Assembly (NCBI RefSeq): GCF_001653975.1
Contig: NZ_CP014639.1
Location: 310,001-374,000, forward strand
Source: Candidatus Chlamydia sanziniae
Lineage (GTDB): Bacteria > Chlamydiota > Chlamydiia > Chlamydiales > Chlamydiaceae
DNA length: 64,000 nucleotides
Reading direction: 5' to 3'
Shown here piece by piece: positions 37,332-46,842 of this stretch. Under the pieces are notes generated by a model. That model searched no databases and had not been told where the DNA came from. It was given only the letters and a program-made list of their open reading frames with translations. The stretch's first letter is position 1. Each line of letters starts with the position of its first letter. The position numbers and the translations under genes are program-made.

Positions 37332-38391
37332 TTTGTTACAAACATTAGTGAGCAAGAAAGAAACTCCGCCGTCAAACAAGGTGTGGCCGGCAACAACGTT
37401 TTCTTTGTCGCGTAATCTTTCTGTATCTAAGTTTCTTCCTTGTCTATCTAAGGAGCAAAAAATAGAGATTCTTACGTTCATATCGTCACATTTTAATCAT
37501 GTAGAGGGTTTTGACGAGTTTTTCATTCTTCCTCTGAAAGATCTATCCTTATGGGAAAAAGAGTTTTTCCTGGAGCATTTTTTGTTACCTTATGACCTCG
37601 TAGGAAATCCTGAAGGAGAAGCTTTTGTAGTTAACAAAACTGGAGATATTTTAGTAGCGATAAATTTTCAAAACCATGTAATTCTACATATGATTGATTT
37701 TCAAGGGGAATCTGAGAAAGCTTTTGATAAACTCGTACGCTTGGACAACTACCTTCATAAGAAATTAGCATTTGCTTTTTCTTCAGAGTTTGGTTTTTTA
37801 ACGACAAATCCCAAACACTGTGGGACAGGATTGAAGCATCAATGTTTTTTACACATTCCTGCGCTGCTATATTCTAAGCAACTTTCAGATACCCTGGATG
37901 AGGAGTCTGAATTAGTGTGTTCGAGTTTGCTTCCTGGAACTTCAGGTTTCGCCGGCAATGTCATTGTATTATCGAACCGCTGTTCCCTAGGTCTTACTGA
38001 AGAGCAGATTTTATCCGTTTTAAAAATTTGGGTTTCTAAGATTGCTGCTGCTGAAGCTACGGCAAAAAAATCCTATCACCAAAACCATTCTAGGGAATTG
38101 CAAAACGATATTTTGCGTGCATTAGGACTCCTCACCCATTCTTGCCGACTAGAACTTAAAGAAACTCTCGACGCTCTCAGTTGGATACAATTAGGAATAG
38201 ATTTAGGTTGGATTACGACTACTCAGAATCATCCCGTATGGAACCCTTTATTCTGGCAAGTACGTCGTGCACATCTTGCTTTACAAAAACAACCTGAAGA
38301 ATCTCGGGATTTGCAAAAAGAAACCATTATCCAACTACGAGCGACTGCATTAAAAGAATGGACTGCGAGTTTATCTCCGAATGGCTTCTAA
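37315..38391 (+). CDS. mcsB: McsB-like protein arginine kinase (CT675-like)
   Basis: 358 residues of the phosphagen kinase fold. TTNPKHCGTGL (163-173) aligns with the McsB active-site block TCPTN(x)GTGL, but the catalytic Cys position is Asn165 and a Cys appears four residues later. The N-terminal block PATTFSLSRNL matches the SSRxRLARN block with one Arg lost. McsB marks arginines by phosphorylation, classically for ClpCP degradation. It pairs with McsA and stands beside the T3S operon. Activity is uncertain on these substitutions. Confidence 0.85.
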   Translation: MNLPNDLLQTLVSKKETPPSNKVWPATTFSLSRNLSVSKFLPCLSKEQKIEILTFISSHFNHVEGFDEFFILPLKDLSLWEKEFFLEHFLLPYDLVGNPEGEAFVVNKTGDILVAINFQNHVILHMIDFQGESEKAFDKLVRLDNYLHKKLAFAFSSEFGFLTTNPKHCGTGLKHQCFLHIPALLYSKQLSDTLDEESELVCSSLLPGTSGFAGNVIVLSNRCSLGLTEEQILSVLKIWVSKIAAAEATAKKSYHQNHSRELQNDILRALGLLTHSCRLELKETLDALSWIQLGIDLGWITTTQNHPVWNPLFWQVRRAHLALQKQPEESRDLQKETIIQLRATALKEWTASLSPNGF

Positions 38392-38497
38392 CTCCTCGTA
38401 GGATACTCTCCTAGTAAAAATCCTTCTACAGAAACTTACATTTTTATTGTCAGCACAATACTTTAAAGTAACACAGATTATTAACAAAGGCATTGTA

Positions 38498-38570
38498 TGC
38501 CCAAAGCCGGAGTCGAACCGACGACCTACACGTTACGAATGTGTTGCTCTGCCAATTGAGCTATTTGGGC
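38498..38570 (-). tRNA. tRNA-Thr (anticodon CGT)
   Basis: 73-base cloverleaf on the minus strand. GCCCAAA pairs with TTTGGGC, anticodon CGT in the loop TTCGTAA, T-arm GTCGGTTCGACTCC. CCA not encoded. Lies between mcsB and the end of cdsC. Confidence 0.95.
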
Positions 38571-38729
38571 ATTTTCTGCATAATGAAGAGGGGCATAATG
38601 AATAAAAAAGCCAAAAAAATAATAAGTCATACGGCAGACTTTTATCTTTTTGGCTTTCCCCCTGAATGCAACAGAGTTAAAAGCTATTCCATGGCGTAGA
38701 ATATCACTCTTTCTCTTTATATACCATGA

Positions 38730-41492
38730 TTAGGCTTCTATTTCCAGCACTTTAAAATCACTTTCCTCTTGTAGCACAGGAGTGCGCTGACACTCAGGAG
38801 CATGACGAGGGGCTATCTGCATAGAGCCTCGTTCTGCTTCCCAATTATACCTATAGCCTTCTTTATTCGTGAGTAGGGTGCCCTCTTCAAAGCTGCTAAT
38901 CACCTTAGGCTTTATAAACATCATGATATTACGTTTTTGCCTTTGATCTATAGTACGGCTAAATAAACCACGAATTAAAGGTATCGAGTTCAAGAGGGGG
39001 ACTCCTGAGATAACTTTTGTTACTTTATCTCTAATATGACCACTCATCACTAAAAAACAACCATCGGGAATTTGCAAACGCGTAGCGGCGTAAGTCTTAT
39101 CTGTTACGGGTGTGAGCGTCCCCTGAAGAGATTGAAGTTCCGATATTGTTTGTTCTATTTGCAAAGTCACCACATTATTAGGAGCAACCGTAGAGGTCAC
39201 CACTAAATTGACTCCAATATCTTCATATTCGATATTTTGCGTAACCGAGCCAGTCTCCTGGATAACTGTACTTGTCGTTTGATAAGGAATGGTTTGGCCA
39301 ACAAAAAAGGATGCGGGCTGCGTATCCTGAGCCATAATTCTTGGATTCAAAACAATGACAGTATCGCCATCCTGGTCTAAAGCGCTCAGTAACCCACCTA
39401 ACGTTAGAAAAGACTTCCCTTTATGGCTAATCACATTACCAATAATTCCTAAGCCAAATGCTGAAGAGGAAGTCAACATATCCGAAAATCCTGTAAGTTG
39501 ACCTGGTGTAGGCAAAGGAATAGAGTTAGGACTAGGAAGATTCGGAGGTGCAGTATTTTTAATAGGAGTCGTAATTCCTGTGTTGCTTAGCAATCCTGAA
39601 GCATAAGCAACTTTGCTTTGTTCATCTCCAAGTGCTACCCATTGAACTCCAAAATCCCAAGACTTTTCTAAGCTCGTATCTAAAATTAGAACTTCAATAT
39701 ACACCTGTTTAGGAGGCAAGTCTAAGCCATTAAGCAGGCTCACTACTCTATCCACATTTGCTTGGCTACCAATGACAACTATAGAATTATTAACATCCAA
39801 CCACTGAATACTATTCAGTGTATTTATAAAATCCTCGTCCATAGCTGTGGTTACATATAAGTTGTACCCAATATCTTGGATTGCCTCTGCTATTGCTGCG
39901 CCATTTTGATATTTCAGTTTGTACATAAAAAAACGAAGACTTTTAGGGCTTGCAGCTCCCGAGCTATTCAAAGCAAAGCCGGGATTAGCAACGTCATCTA
40001 AGGTGTGTGCCATTTCAGGTACGTCCAAAGACTTCAAAAGTTGCATGGCCCTATGCGTAAGGTGCGGTGAAGATACTATAAAGATTTTGTTCGTTCCTGG
40101 TTGAACAAAAATTTGAAACGCTTCGTCTTCGACCATTGTTCTAAGAACATCCTGACAATAACTTACAAGAGCCACAGGATTTGCATATTGCACCTCATAC
40201 TCAGACATATCCATGGAAGTGCTGGGACTATCCAAAGCTATGAGCAATTCACCTACTTTTTCAACATTGCTAGCAATATCAGAAACTATGATATGGCGAG
40301 TTGCTTCTGAAGCACTCACTATAGCGTCATGAGAAAGCAAAGGTTGGATGATGCTCACAGCTGCTGAAGGACTCACACTATAAAGGCGAAATATCCGAGT
40401 GACAACGACCGCCTCACAAGTTTCACTTGTAGAGCCGTCCGTGACCACTGTAGAGAGTTTAGATAAGTGAGGATTACGATAGATAAGAACGTTATTCCCT
40501 TGCTCTACGACTTTTAAATCATGCATTTTTAGCACTTGTAGAAGAATCGTTGAGAGATCATCTACTGAGGTAGGGTCATGTGAAACAATAGTGACATTGA
40601 ACTGCAAGTCATTACTATCAAAAACAAAATTCGTACCAGAGATTTTACTGACAAATTGCAAAAGCTCCAAAACAGAAATATCTTCAAAATTGACAGTGTA
40701 CCCGTTATCTTTGAGATCCTCACAAGAAATATGCTGAATAGGCTGTTGTGGTGTTTTTTTTACTTCCTGGTCCTTTTTTTCGAGAGAAGTTGCAACAGTT
40801 TCTATCGAAACTTGAGAATCCGTGGGTATTGAAGAGCACTCTGTTGTAGTTTCTTGTCTGGGTTGTTTTTCATGTTCGTGATGTACAGTGGCTGCATTTT
40901 TTTCGAGTTGTTTTTTTATGTTAAAATTTATTGCATTTACAGCACGACGGGCATAGTTTTGTTTGTCTTCCCAGAGCTGGAGTTTCTCACGCTGTTCATC
41001 AGAAATTTCAGGAACTGCCTGAGCTTCTTCTTTTTTTGGTGGTATACGAGGAATCTTTCTTATCCCCAACATCTGCCCAGGACGAATATCCATAGTTCTT
41101 TTTTTTTCTTCACCGCTGCCAAAAAGTGTGGGGCGCGCAGGAAATATAGAACCGGAATCTTTACCAGAATTTTTTACATTTTGCGTTTCTTTACGTGAGA
41201 AGATTTTCGAAGGTATACTCCCCTTGTCTCCGTGGCCACTAAAAATTTTACGCGTGGATGTTGTAGTGCGTTCCCTAGTTTTAGGACATGCAGAGATGAA
41301 TTCCTTATCTTTATGCGATAAATTGTTAGAGGATCGTTTAGGATTTTCCGAAGACTCCGGTAATTTTTGCGAGCTTACGCCAAGTAAAACCAGGTCCAAA
41401 AGAAATAAAGCACTTAAAATACCAATTTTCTTTTTTTTCTTAATGATGACCTGTAAGATTTTTCTTCCAATGTTTAATGTCACAATTTTCAC
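38730..41492 (-). CDS. cdsC: Type III secretion outer membrane secretin CdsC
   Basis: 920 residues. A transmembrane or signal segment (about 23-41) follows a basic start; then a long charged linker, N-domains (from about 250), and the C-terminal secretin domain (about 560-880) with repeated patterns such as VIVLNPRIMAQ, IEYEDIGVNL and VVTLQIEQTISELQ. It forms the ring through which effectors leave. Much longer than YscC (about 600) because of the N-terminal extension, as in other chlamydiae (CT674). It overlaps pkn5 by 4 bases and ends the operon. Confidence 0.95.
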   Translation of the reverse strand: MKIVTLNIGRKILQVIIKKKKKIGILSALFLLDLVLLGVSSQKLPESSENPKRSSNNLSHKDKEFISACPKTRERTTTSTRKIFSGHGDKGSIPSKIFSRKETQNVKNSGKDSGSIFPARPTLFGSGEEKKRTMDIRPGQMLGIRKIPRIPPKKEEAQAVPEISDEQREKLQLWEDKQNYARRAVNAINFNIKKQLEKNAATVHHEHEKQPRQETTTECSSIPTDSQVSIETVATSLEKKDQEVKKTPQQPIQHISCEDLKDNGYTVNFEDISVLELLQFVSKISGTNFVFDSNDLQFNVTIVSHDPTSVDDLSTILLQVLKMHDLKVVEQGNNVLIYRNPHLSKLSTVVTDGSTSETCEAVVVTRIFRLYSVSPSAAVSIIQPLLSHDAIVSASEATRHIIVSDIASNVEKVGELLIALDSPSTSMDMSEYEVQYANPVALVSYCQDVLRTMVEDEAFQIFVQPGTNKIFIVSSPHLTHRAMQLLKSLDVPEMAHTLDDVANPGFALNSSGAASPKSLRFFMYKLKYQNGAAIAEAIQDIGYNLYVTTAMDEDFINTLNSIQWLDVNNSIVVIGSQANVDRVVSLLNGLDLPPKQVYIEVLILDTSLEKSWDFGVQWVALGDEQSKVAYASGLLSNTGITTPIKNTAPPNLPSPNSIPLPTPGQLTGFSDMLTSSSAFGLGIIGNVISHKGKSFLTLGGLLSALDQDGDTVIVLNPRIMAQDTQPASFFVGQTIPYQTTSTVIQETGSVTQNIEYEDIGVNLVVTSTVAPNNVVTLQIEQTISELQSLQGTLTPVTDKTYAATRLQIPDGCFLVMSGHIRDKVTKVISGVPLLNSIPLIRGLFSRTIDQRQKRNIMMFIKPKVISSFEEGTLLTNKEGYRYNWEAERGSMQIAPRHAPECQRTPVLQEESDFKVLEIEA

Positions 41493-43000
41493 CGGATTCT
41501 TTTTAAGCTAATGAGCGTTGAGAGAGAGAGATTTTCATTTACATTGTTTTGCATTTTACAGCACATGCTCTCTATAGGACAGAATATAGCCATTTGCCTT
41601 CTATCTTTCAACTCTACGAGTGTTGAAGCTTGCAAGAATGTAGAAGTTTCGTCTGTTTGTAAGGTATGCAATACTGCTTCATCGCCTATTTCCCATGCAA
41701 CCTTGGTTTCTCGAATTTGTAAAGAATTAATTTTCCCTAAGCCTGGGGAAAAACTCTCATAATTTCGAAAGACCTTCCCTTGTTTTTTTAGCCAGAAAAC
41801 AGTTTTCCCACAAGCTATCCAAGTAAGTTCATATTTTTCTTTTGGGATAGCGAGGTATAACAAAGAAATTCCCATGTCATCGAGAGGCACTTGCAGTCGA
41901 ATTAATTGCTCATTAATTTTACAAATTTTTTCTAAAAAGGGTTGTTGAAAAAATTGTTGCGAAACCAAAGTTTTCACAACAGACAATGCTAAAACTCCAT
42001 TACTTGTTGGACTATAACTCAGCCAAACATTTAAAACATCTCCTGTAATAAAAGTATCATAATAAACATAAGGACACGTAGGATATCCTTGCTTATAGAG
42101 AGCCCCGGAAACAAAATCAGGGAGCATCAATTTTTCTGGAGAAAGCCATACTTGTTGCTTCTGTAATTGCTCACATAACGTTGAATTATAATCTTTCTTA
42201 CGCAAATCCTTATGCATTTCTCCTGAAAGACGATAATAGTTCAGATCAGCAATCAACTGTTGTACCGAAGGATAACGTGCTTTTGGCAAAGGTTGTAACG
42301 CTTTAGCAAGGATCTTCCCGATTCTCTCAGGAATTAAGGAGAGATGTACTTTCCCTAAAGAGAGATTCCCAAGAATCAACTCATAAGCTAATAAACCTAA
42401 AGCATAAATATCAGAAGCTGGTGAACTAGGTTCGCCTTGCCACTGTTCAGGACTCATATAATACGGAGTCCCTAAAACTCCGGGAGGACAAGAGTTTGTT
42501 TCATCTTTACAAACTGCCAATCCAAAATCTATGAGTTTTATCCCCTCATACAATTTAATTAAAATATTTTCAGGTTTGATATCTTTATGTAGGATATTCC
42601 TACTATGGAGATGTTCGACAGCATACGCAACATCGATGATAATTTCCAAGGCACGAGGAAGTGAGATGAATTGCGACAGGATATAATTCCTTAGGGAAAT
42701 TCCTTCGACATACTCCATGGCAATGTATAAGTAGTTCTCCCATTTTCCATAATGATAAAAATTGACAATGTTCGGATGGGTGATTTGACTAATAATACGC
42801 GCTTCCTTAAGGAAGCTCTGAATGCGTCGACTATTAACAGCGCCACAAGGAGAGAAGACTTTTATCGCTACGGAATCAGAGATATTTGGATGTGAAGCTT
42901 GAAATACAGCACTGCCGGCCTTTTTGCTTAACACCTTTTTAATATGATATCCACCTATAACTTGAGTTTCGAAAAGAGGGATGCCATGTTGACAATCCAT
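41489..43000 (-). CDS. pkn5: Serine/threonine protein kinase Pkn5, T3S-linked
   Basis: 503 residues. An N-terminal Hanks-type kinase domain (about 15-270): VAIKVF with the ATP lysine, HKDIKPEN in the catalytic loop (HKD in place of the usual HRD), LIDFGLA and a PEQW activation segment end. The glycine-rich loop is poor (SKKAGSAVF). The C-terminal 230 residues are of unknown fold. Pkn5 is reported in chlamydiae as a T3S substrate, consistent with its place between cdsQ and cdsC. Targets unknown. Confidence 0.92.
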   Translation of the reverse strand: MDCQHGIPLFETQVIGGYHIKKVLSKKAGSAVFQASHPNISDSVAIKVFSPCGAVNSRRIQSFLKEARIISQITHPNIVNFYHYGKWENYLYIAMEYVEGISLRNYILSQFISLPRALEIIIDVAYAVEHLHSRNILHKDIKPENILIKLYEGIKLIDFGLAVCKDETNSCPPGVLGTPYYMSPEQWQGEPSSPASDIYALGLLAYELILGNLSLGKVHLSLIPERIGKILAKALQPLPKARYPSVQQLIADLNYYRLSGEMHKDLRKKDYNSTLCEQLQKQQVWLSPEKLMLPDFVSGALYKQGYPTCPYVYYDTFITGDVLNVWLSYSPTSNGVLALSVVKTLVSQQFFQQPFLEKICKINEQLIRLQVPLDDMGISLLYLAIPKEKYELTWIACGKTVFWLKKQGKVFRNYESFSPGLGKINSLQIRETKVAWEIGDEAVLHTLQTDETSTFLQASTLVELKDRRQMAIFCPIESMCCKMQNNVNENLSLSTLISLKRIR

Positions 43001-43015
43001 AAATCAGGGCTTCCT

Positions 43016-44131
43016 TTATACCTCTAGGACACGAATACCTAAAACATCCCCTAAGGAAATGATTTCTCCCCTTCCGACTTTAGCTCCATCTAAAATGATA
43101 TCGATACCTCGTACGGGATTGACCCCTAAGTGGAGTACACTTCCTGGAGCAAGTTTTAAGAATTCTTCAACAGGAAGAGAGTATCTAGCAATTTCAACAA
43201 CGAGCTTACTATAGCCCGGGAGAGGAGCCGCTGGAACCTTAGGATCTTCAGCAACAGGAGCCTCTTCAGGAGTAAGGTTAGAATAACTAGTAATTTTAAA
43301 ATCTCCAAATTGCGTATCTAGGAAACGACCTCCAAAGAAGTGTTGTGTTTGTACTGTGACAAAAGCTCCACTAGCTTCTGTTTCTGGATCATAGAGACAG
43401 CTATCTAACACAATGAATGATCCAGGGACTACTTGATGCCAATCTTCTTGTGCAAGTTGAGCATAACCTATTTCTACAGACATAGATAAGAGTTGTGTTT
43501 GATTAATGTTATGAACATCAAACTCTTGATTTAGTTCGGAGAAAAATTTTTGACAACTTTGAAAAGTAGCGTCTGGCAACAACAAGCGAAACCGGGCATA
43601 ATGCCCGTCAAGTCGACAAGTGACATCAACAATTTGATATGAAGTTTCTAGTTCTTGGGTTGTAAATCTGACATCTCCCGCAACTTTTACTGCTAAAGAG
43701 GATCCCCATTCAAGTTCTTCTAGAAGCTTACAAGCTTCAGCAACAAAATAATAATGAAAACCCAACAGTTTATCTTTTTCATAAAAGTAGGAAGCTAAGC
43801 TAGCGTCATTGAAAACAGCAACCATGAGTTCTTGAAGGTCTTCCTCTGAGGTGAAGAAAAAGAAATTTCCTGGGTCCCATGGCTGTACCAACATGGGTTG
43901 TATTAATAAATGCAAACCAAATTCACTTACGGCTTGTGTTGTGGTTAGAGTTCCATGAAAGTCTATAAAAACTTCAACATCTTCTAATCGAAATTTCTCT
44001 TTTAACTTTCGCACACAAGCTTCTACAGGGAAGGGAGGAACAGCAACATCCTCCTTCATCTTCCCTAAAGAATATAGCAAGTCATTGCGAGATTTTAACC
44101 AATGTGCGGTGGGTCCGGCTGCTACTACCAT
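43016..44131 (-). CDS. cdsQ: Type III secretion C-ring protein CdsQ (SctQ/FliN-like)
   Basis: 371 residues. The C-terminal SpoA/FliN domain (about 290-371) has the pattern LVVEIARYSLPVEEFLKLAPGSVL, seen as VEIARYSLP and LAPGSVLHL, then RGIDIILDGAKVGRGEIISLGDVLGIRV. SctQ forms the cytoplasmic sorting platform. It lies 12 bases after cdsP and 15 before pkn5. Equivalent to CT672. Confidence 0.94.
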   Translation of the reverse strand: MVVAAGPTAHWLKSRNDLLYSLGKMKEDVAVPPFPVEACVRKLKEKFRLEDVEVFIDFHGTLTTTQAVSEFGLHLLIQPMLVQPWDPGNFFFFTSEEDLQELMVAVFNDASLASYFYEKDKLLGFHYYFVAEACKLLEELEWGSSLAVKVAGDVRFTTQELETSYQIVDVTCRLDGHYARFRLLLPDATFQSCQKFFSELNQEFDVHNINQTQLLSMSVEIGYAQLAQEDWHQVVPGSFIVLDSCLYDPETEASGAFVTVQTQHFFGGRFLDTQFGDFKITSYSNLTPEEAPVAEDPKVPAAPLPGYSKLVVEIARYSLPVEEFLKLAPGSVLHLGVNPVRGIDIILDGAKVGRGEIISLGDVLGIRVLEV

Positions 44132-44143
44132 GCGGTAATTCCT

Positions 44144-44986
44144 TTATAAACGAACTTCTTTAATTTTCTGAGTAGTTTCCTGATCTCTCTGTTCACCTTG
44201 CTGTTCACGTTGATCTTGTTGATCTTTTTCTTCGTCTTGATGTCGCATAGTTGCTGCTATCATATGTAAAGGAGTTTGAATCTCTTCTAGTTTAGGCAAT
44301 TGTACAACTTGACTTCCGACAGAGAATTCTGACAATGTCAGTTGGCGCTGCTTTAAAGTACTCATTAAAGTAGAGAGCTGAGTAGGATTGTTCATAACAA
44401 GCTCAGCAGCGTCTTTCATCTGTGTTGCATCCATGAAATTAGAGAATTTTATTGAGAGCTCACTACCCGATTGCACTAATGTTAAATTCGTGCCAGCGAA
44501 AACTTCAGGAACAAAAACATTGTTATCCAATACGAGTTCGACGAGTTGCTCACCATTGACCTCTGAAATAATCATAGACTCCACGGTAGTTAAAATAAGG
44601 TTTTCTACCCACTGGAAATCTATACTACTTACGGCAATGGGGGCGATTTCCATACTATTTTCTACAACTAAGGGAGTAGCCATATCTACAAAAGCCATAC
44701 CAGCCGTGGGATTTTCACAGGTGAAAAATTTTTCAGACTGTTCCTCTAAATTCTCCTCTTTAGAAGCAGTAGAGGTGTCTTCTATTCCTTTATCTTCGTG
44801 TCCTCGTGTTTCTGTACGGCCACTCGTTTTATTCGAAGTTCTCTCCTGACGCGATTGTTGTTTCCCTTCTAAAGAAAACACTTTTACATCCCGATGATCT
44901 TCTGGCCTAGCAGTCGCATTATTCTGCACGGAATTGTCTGTTTTACAACTACTGTACAGCGACTCTGATGTTTTATTTAATTCCAT
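44144..44986 (-). CDS. cdsP: Type III secretion needle-length regulator CdsP (YscP/FliK-like)
   Basis: 280 residues. A charged disordered N-terminal half and a C-terminal domain with the FliK/YscP switch-like pattern (VELVLDNNVFVPEVFAG, then LTLVQSGSELSI; residues about 165-200), then a Gln/Glu-rich tail. In other bacteria these proteins set needle length and switch export specificity. Sited between cdsO and cdsQ, the position of CT671. The family call rests on position and the C-terminal pattern. Confidence 0.85.
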   Translation of the reverse strand: MELNKTSESLYSSCKTDNSVQNNATARPEDHRDVKVFSLEGKQQSRQERTSNKTSGRTETRGHEDKGIEDTSTASKEENLEEQSEKFFTCENPTAGMAFVDMATPLVVENSMEIAPIAVSSIDFQWVENLILTTVESMIISEVNGEQLVELVLDNNVFVPEVFAGTNLTLVQSGSELSIKFSNFMDATQMKDAAELVMNNPTQLSTLMSTLKQRQLTLSEFSVGSQVVQLPKLEEIQTPLHMIAATMRHQDEEKDQQDQREQQGEQRDQETTQKIKEVRL

Positions 44987-44989
44987 AAA

Positions 44990-45496
44990 CTAACGTCCCC
45001 CTGATTCACGTTGTTTTTTCTGATGCAGCTGATAAAGCAGTTGCCCCATTTCATCTTGCTCTTTTTCTTCAGCGCGCGCTTCTTCTTTAAGAGCTTCTTT
45101 CATCCATGCTTCTTTGTGCAAGCGTGTCTTTTCTTCTTCTTTTCTCCGTTTAGCTAGGTTCGCTTCGGCTTTTTCAAGCTCTTTAGCAGCGGCCAAAACG
45201 ACTTCTTTTTGTTTATTGACTTTTTCTTCTTCTTCCGCGAGTTGTATAGCAACAACTTTTATATAGGCCTTAATCTGCAAAACAGCATCGCTTGTGGTCC
45301 CTTCATCTAAGAGTTCACGAAGTTGTTGAATTTTTTGCATATAATGATTTTTAACCTTATCGCGTGTTGCTTCTTTTTCTTGTAGTTTCTCTTGTTCTAA
45401 TTCTAAAAGACGCCGTTTCTCCTTAACAACTTTTTCTGCTCTATTTACACGATCTTTCTTAATAGCGAGAACAGGTTCAAGTGGGTATTTTGCCAC
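44990..45496 (-). CDS. cdsO: Type III secretion stalk protein CdsO (YscO/FliJ-like)
   Basis: 168 residues, almost wholly charged coiled coil (repeated KEK, EEE and KK), the character of the FliJ/YscO family, which connects the ATPase hexamer with the export gate. It lies 16 bases after cdsN and 3 bases before cdsP. Equivalent to CT670. Expected to interact with CdsN and export chaperones. Confidence 0.9.
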   Translation of the reverse strand: MAKYPLEPVLAIKKDRVNRAEKVVKEKRRLLELEQEKLQEKEATRDKVKNHYMQKIQQLRELLDEGTTSDAVLQIKAYIKVVAIQLAEEEEKVNKQKEVVLAAAKELEKAEANLAKRRKEEEKTRLHKEAWMKEALKEEARAEEKEQDEMGQLLYQLHQKKQRESGGR

Positions 45497-45512
45497 AGTA
45501 TTCTACCCTTGA

Positions 45513-46841
45513 TTAGCGGAAAATGGCTCGCAATTGCTGTGCTGCTTCCTCATAATTCGTCTTTTCATGGATATCTTGTTTTAAAAACCTGTTCAGCTTA
45601 TCGATATGATCGATGGCAAAGTCGACTTCACGATCTGAGCCTCGTCGATATTCCCCAATACGTATAAGCATTTCATTAGCTTTATACTTAGCCAAGACCT
45701 CACGAGCTTTCCCTATAATACGCCGTTGTTCTTCGGGAACAATAGCAGTTAACAATCGGCTTATGGAAGCTAGAACATCAATCGCTGGGTAATGATATGC
45801 CTGTGCTAAGGCATTAGAGAGCACGATATGGCCATCAAGAATAGACTTAACTTCATCAGCAACAGGCTCATTCATATCGTCTCCAGCAACGAGGATAGTA
45901 TAAAATGCCGTGATCGTCCCTTTATCTGAAGCTCCAGATCTTTCAAGTAACCGTGGTAATGTAGAAAATACAGAAGGCGTGTAGCCTGCACGCGCGGGAG
46001 GCTCTCCAGCAGCCAAGCCAACTTCTCTTAAAGCTCGAGCAAATCGCGTAACTGAATCCATCATTAACACAACAGTTTTTCCCTGATCACGGAAATACTC
46101 CGCAATTGCAGTCCCTACATATGCAGCGTTTAAACGTAGTTGTGATGACTGATCCGACGTAGACACGACAATGACAGAGCGTTTCATGCCTTCTTCCCCC
46201 AGGTCTCCCTCGATAAACTCACGAACTTCGCGTCCCCGTTCACCTATAAGAGCAATCACATTCACATCGGCTTCTTCAGCATTTCTTGCAATCATGCCAA
46301 GAAGAGAAGATTTCCCCACACCTGCGCCAGCAAAGATACCCACACGCTGTCCCCGTGCCACTGTAAGCATACCGTCTATACAACGAACACCTGTAGATAA
46401 AATTGTCCTTAATTTTGCTCGATGAAGAGGATCAGGAGGGGCTTGGAAAATAGGATACGTGCGATCTACATTAACTAGAGGGCCCTTCATTTCTAAATCC
46501 ATAGGTTCACCTAGGCCATTCAGTACACGCCCAAGTAAACCATCACCCGCACGAATATGCAAGGGCACACCTGTAGGAATCACTTCTGAAGAGGGACTTA
46601 CACCTGTAAGTTCTCCTAAAGGAGAAAGAAAAGCGAAGTGTTGGGTAAAACCAACAACTTCCGTGACCAAGGGCTCCATACCATTGCGCTTCACCAAGCA
46701 CACTTCTCCAACACGGACATGGGGAACTACCGCTTTGATTAACATACCGACAACTTCAGTAATACGACCGACTACAGTTGTAAGATTCACATCACTGAGT
46801 TGTGACATGAGAGTGTCGAAATCCGTTGTTAACTCATCCAT
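45513..46841 (-). CDS. cdsN: Type III secretion ATPase CdsN
   Basis: 442 residues of the F1-beta-like family. Walker A GAGVGKSS, Walker B VVLMMDSVTRFA, and the region ALIGERGREVREF are plain. It unfolds and releases effectors from chaperones at the base of the injectisome. It starts 1 base after the CT668-like gene. Length fits SctN proteins. It is not the flagellar copy (FliI), judging by its place inside the T3S operon. Confidence 0.97.
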   Translation of the reverse strand: MDELTTDFDTLMSQLSDVNLTTVVGRITEVVGMLIKAVVPHVRVGEVCLVKRNGMEPLVTEVVGFTQHFAFLSPLGELTGVSPSSEVIPTGVPLHIRAGDGLLGRVLNGLGEPMDLEMKGPLVNVDRTYPIFQAPPDPLHRAKLRTILSTGVRCIDGMLTVARGQRVGIFAGAGVGKSSLLGMIARNAEEADVNVIALIGERGREVREFIEGDLGEEGMKRSVIVVSTSDQSSQLRLNAAYVGTAIAEYFRDQGKTVVLMMDSVTRFARALREVGLAAGEPPARAGYTPSVFSTLPRLLERSGASDKGTITAFYTILVAGDDMNEPVADEVKSILDGHIVLSNALAQAYHYPAIDVLASISRLLTAIVPEEQRRIIGKAREVLAKYKANEMLIRIGEYRRGSDREVDFAIDHIDKLNRFLKQDIHEKTNYEEAAQQLRAIFR

Positions 46842-46842
46842 G

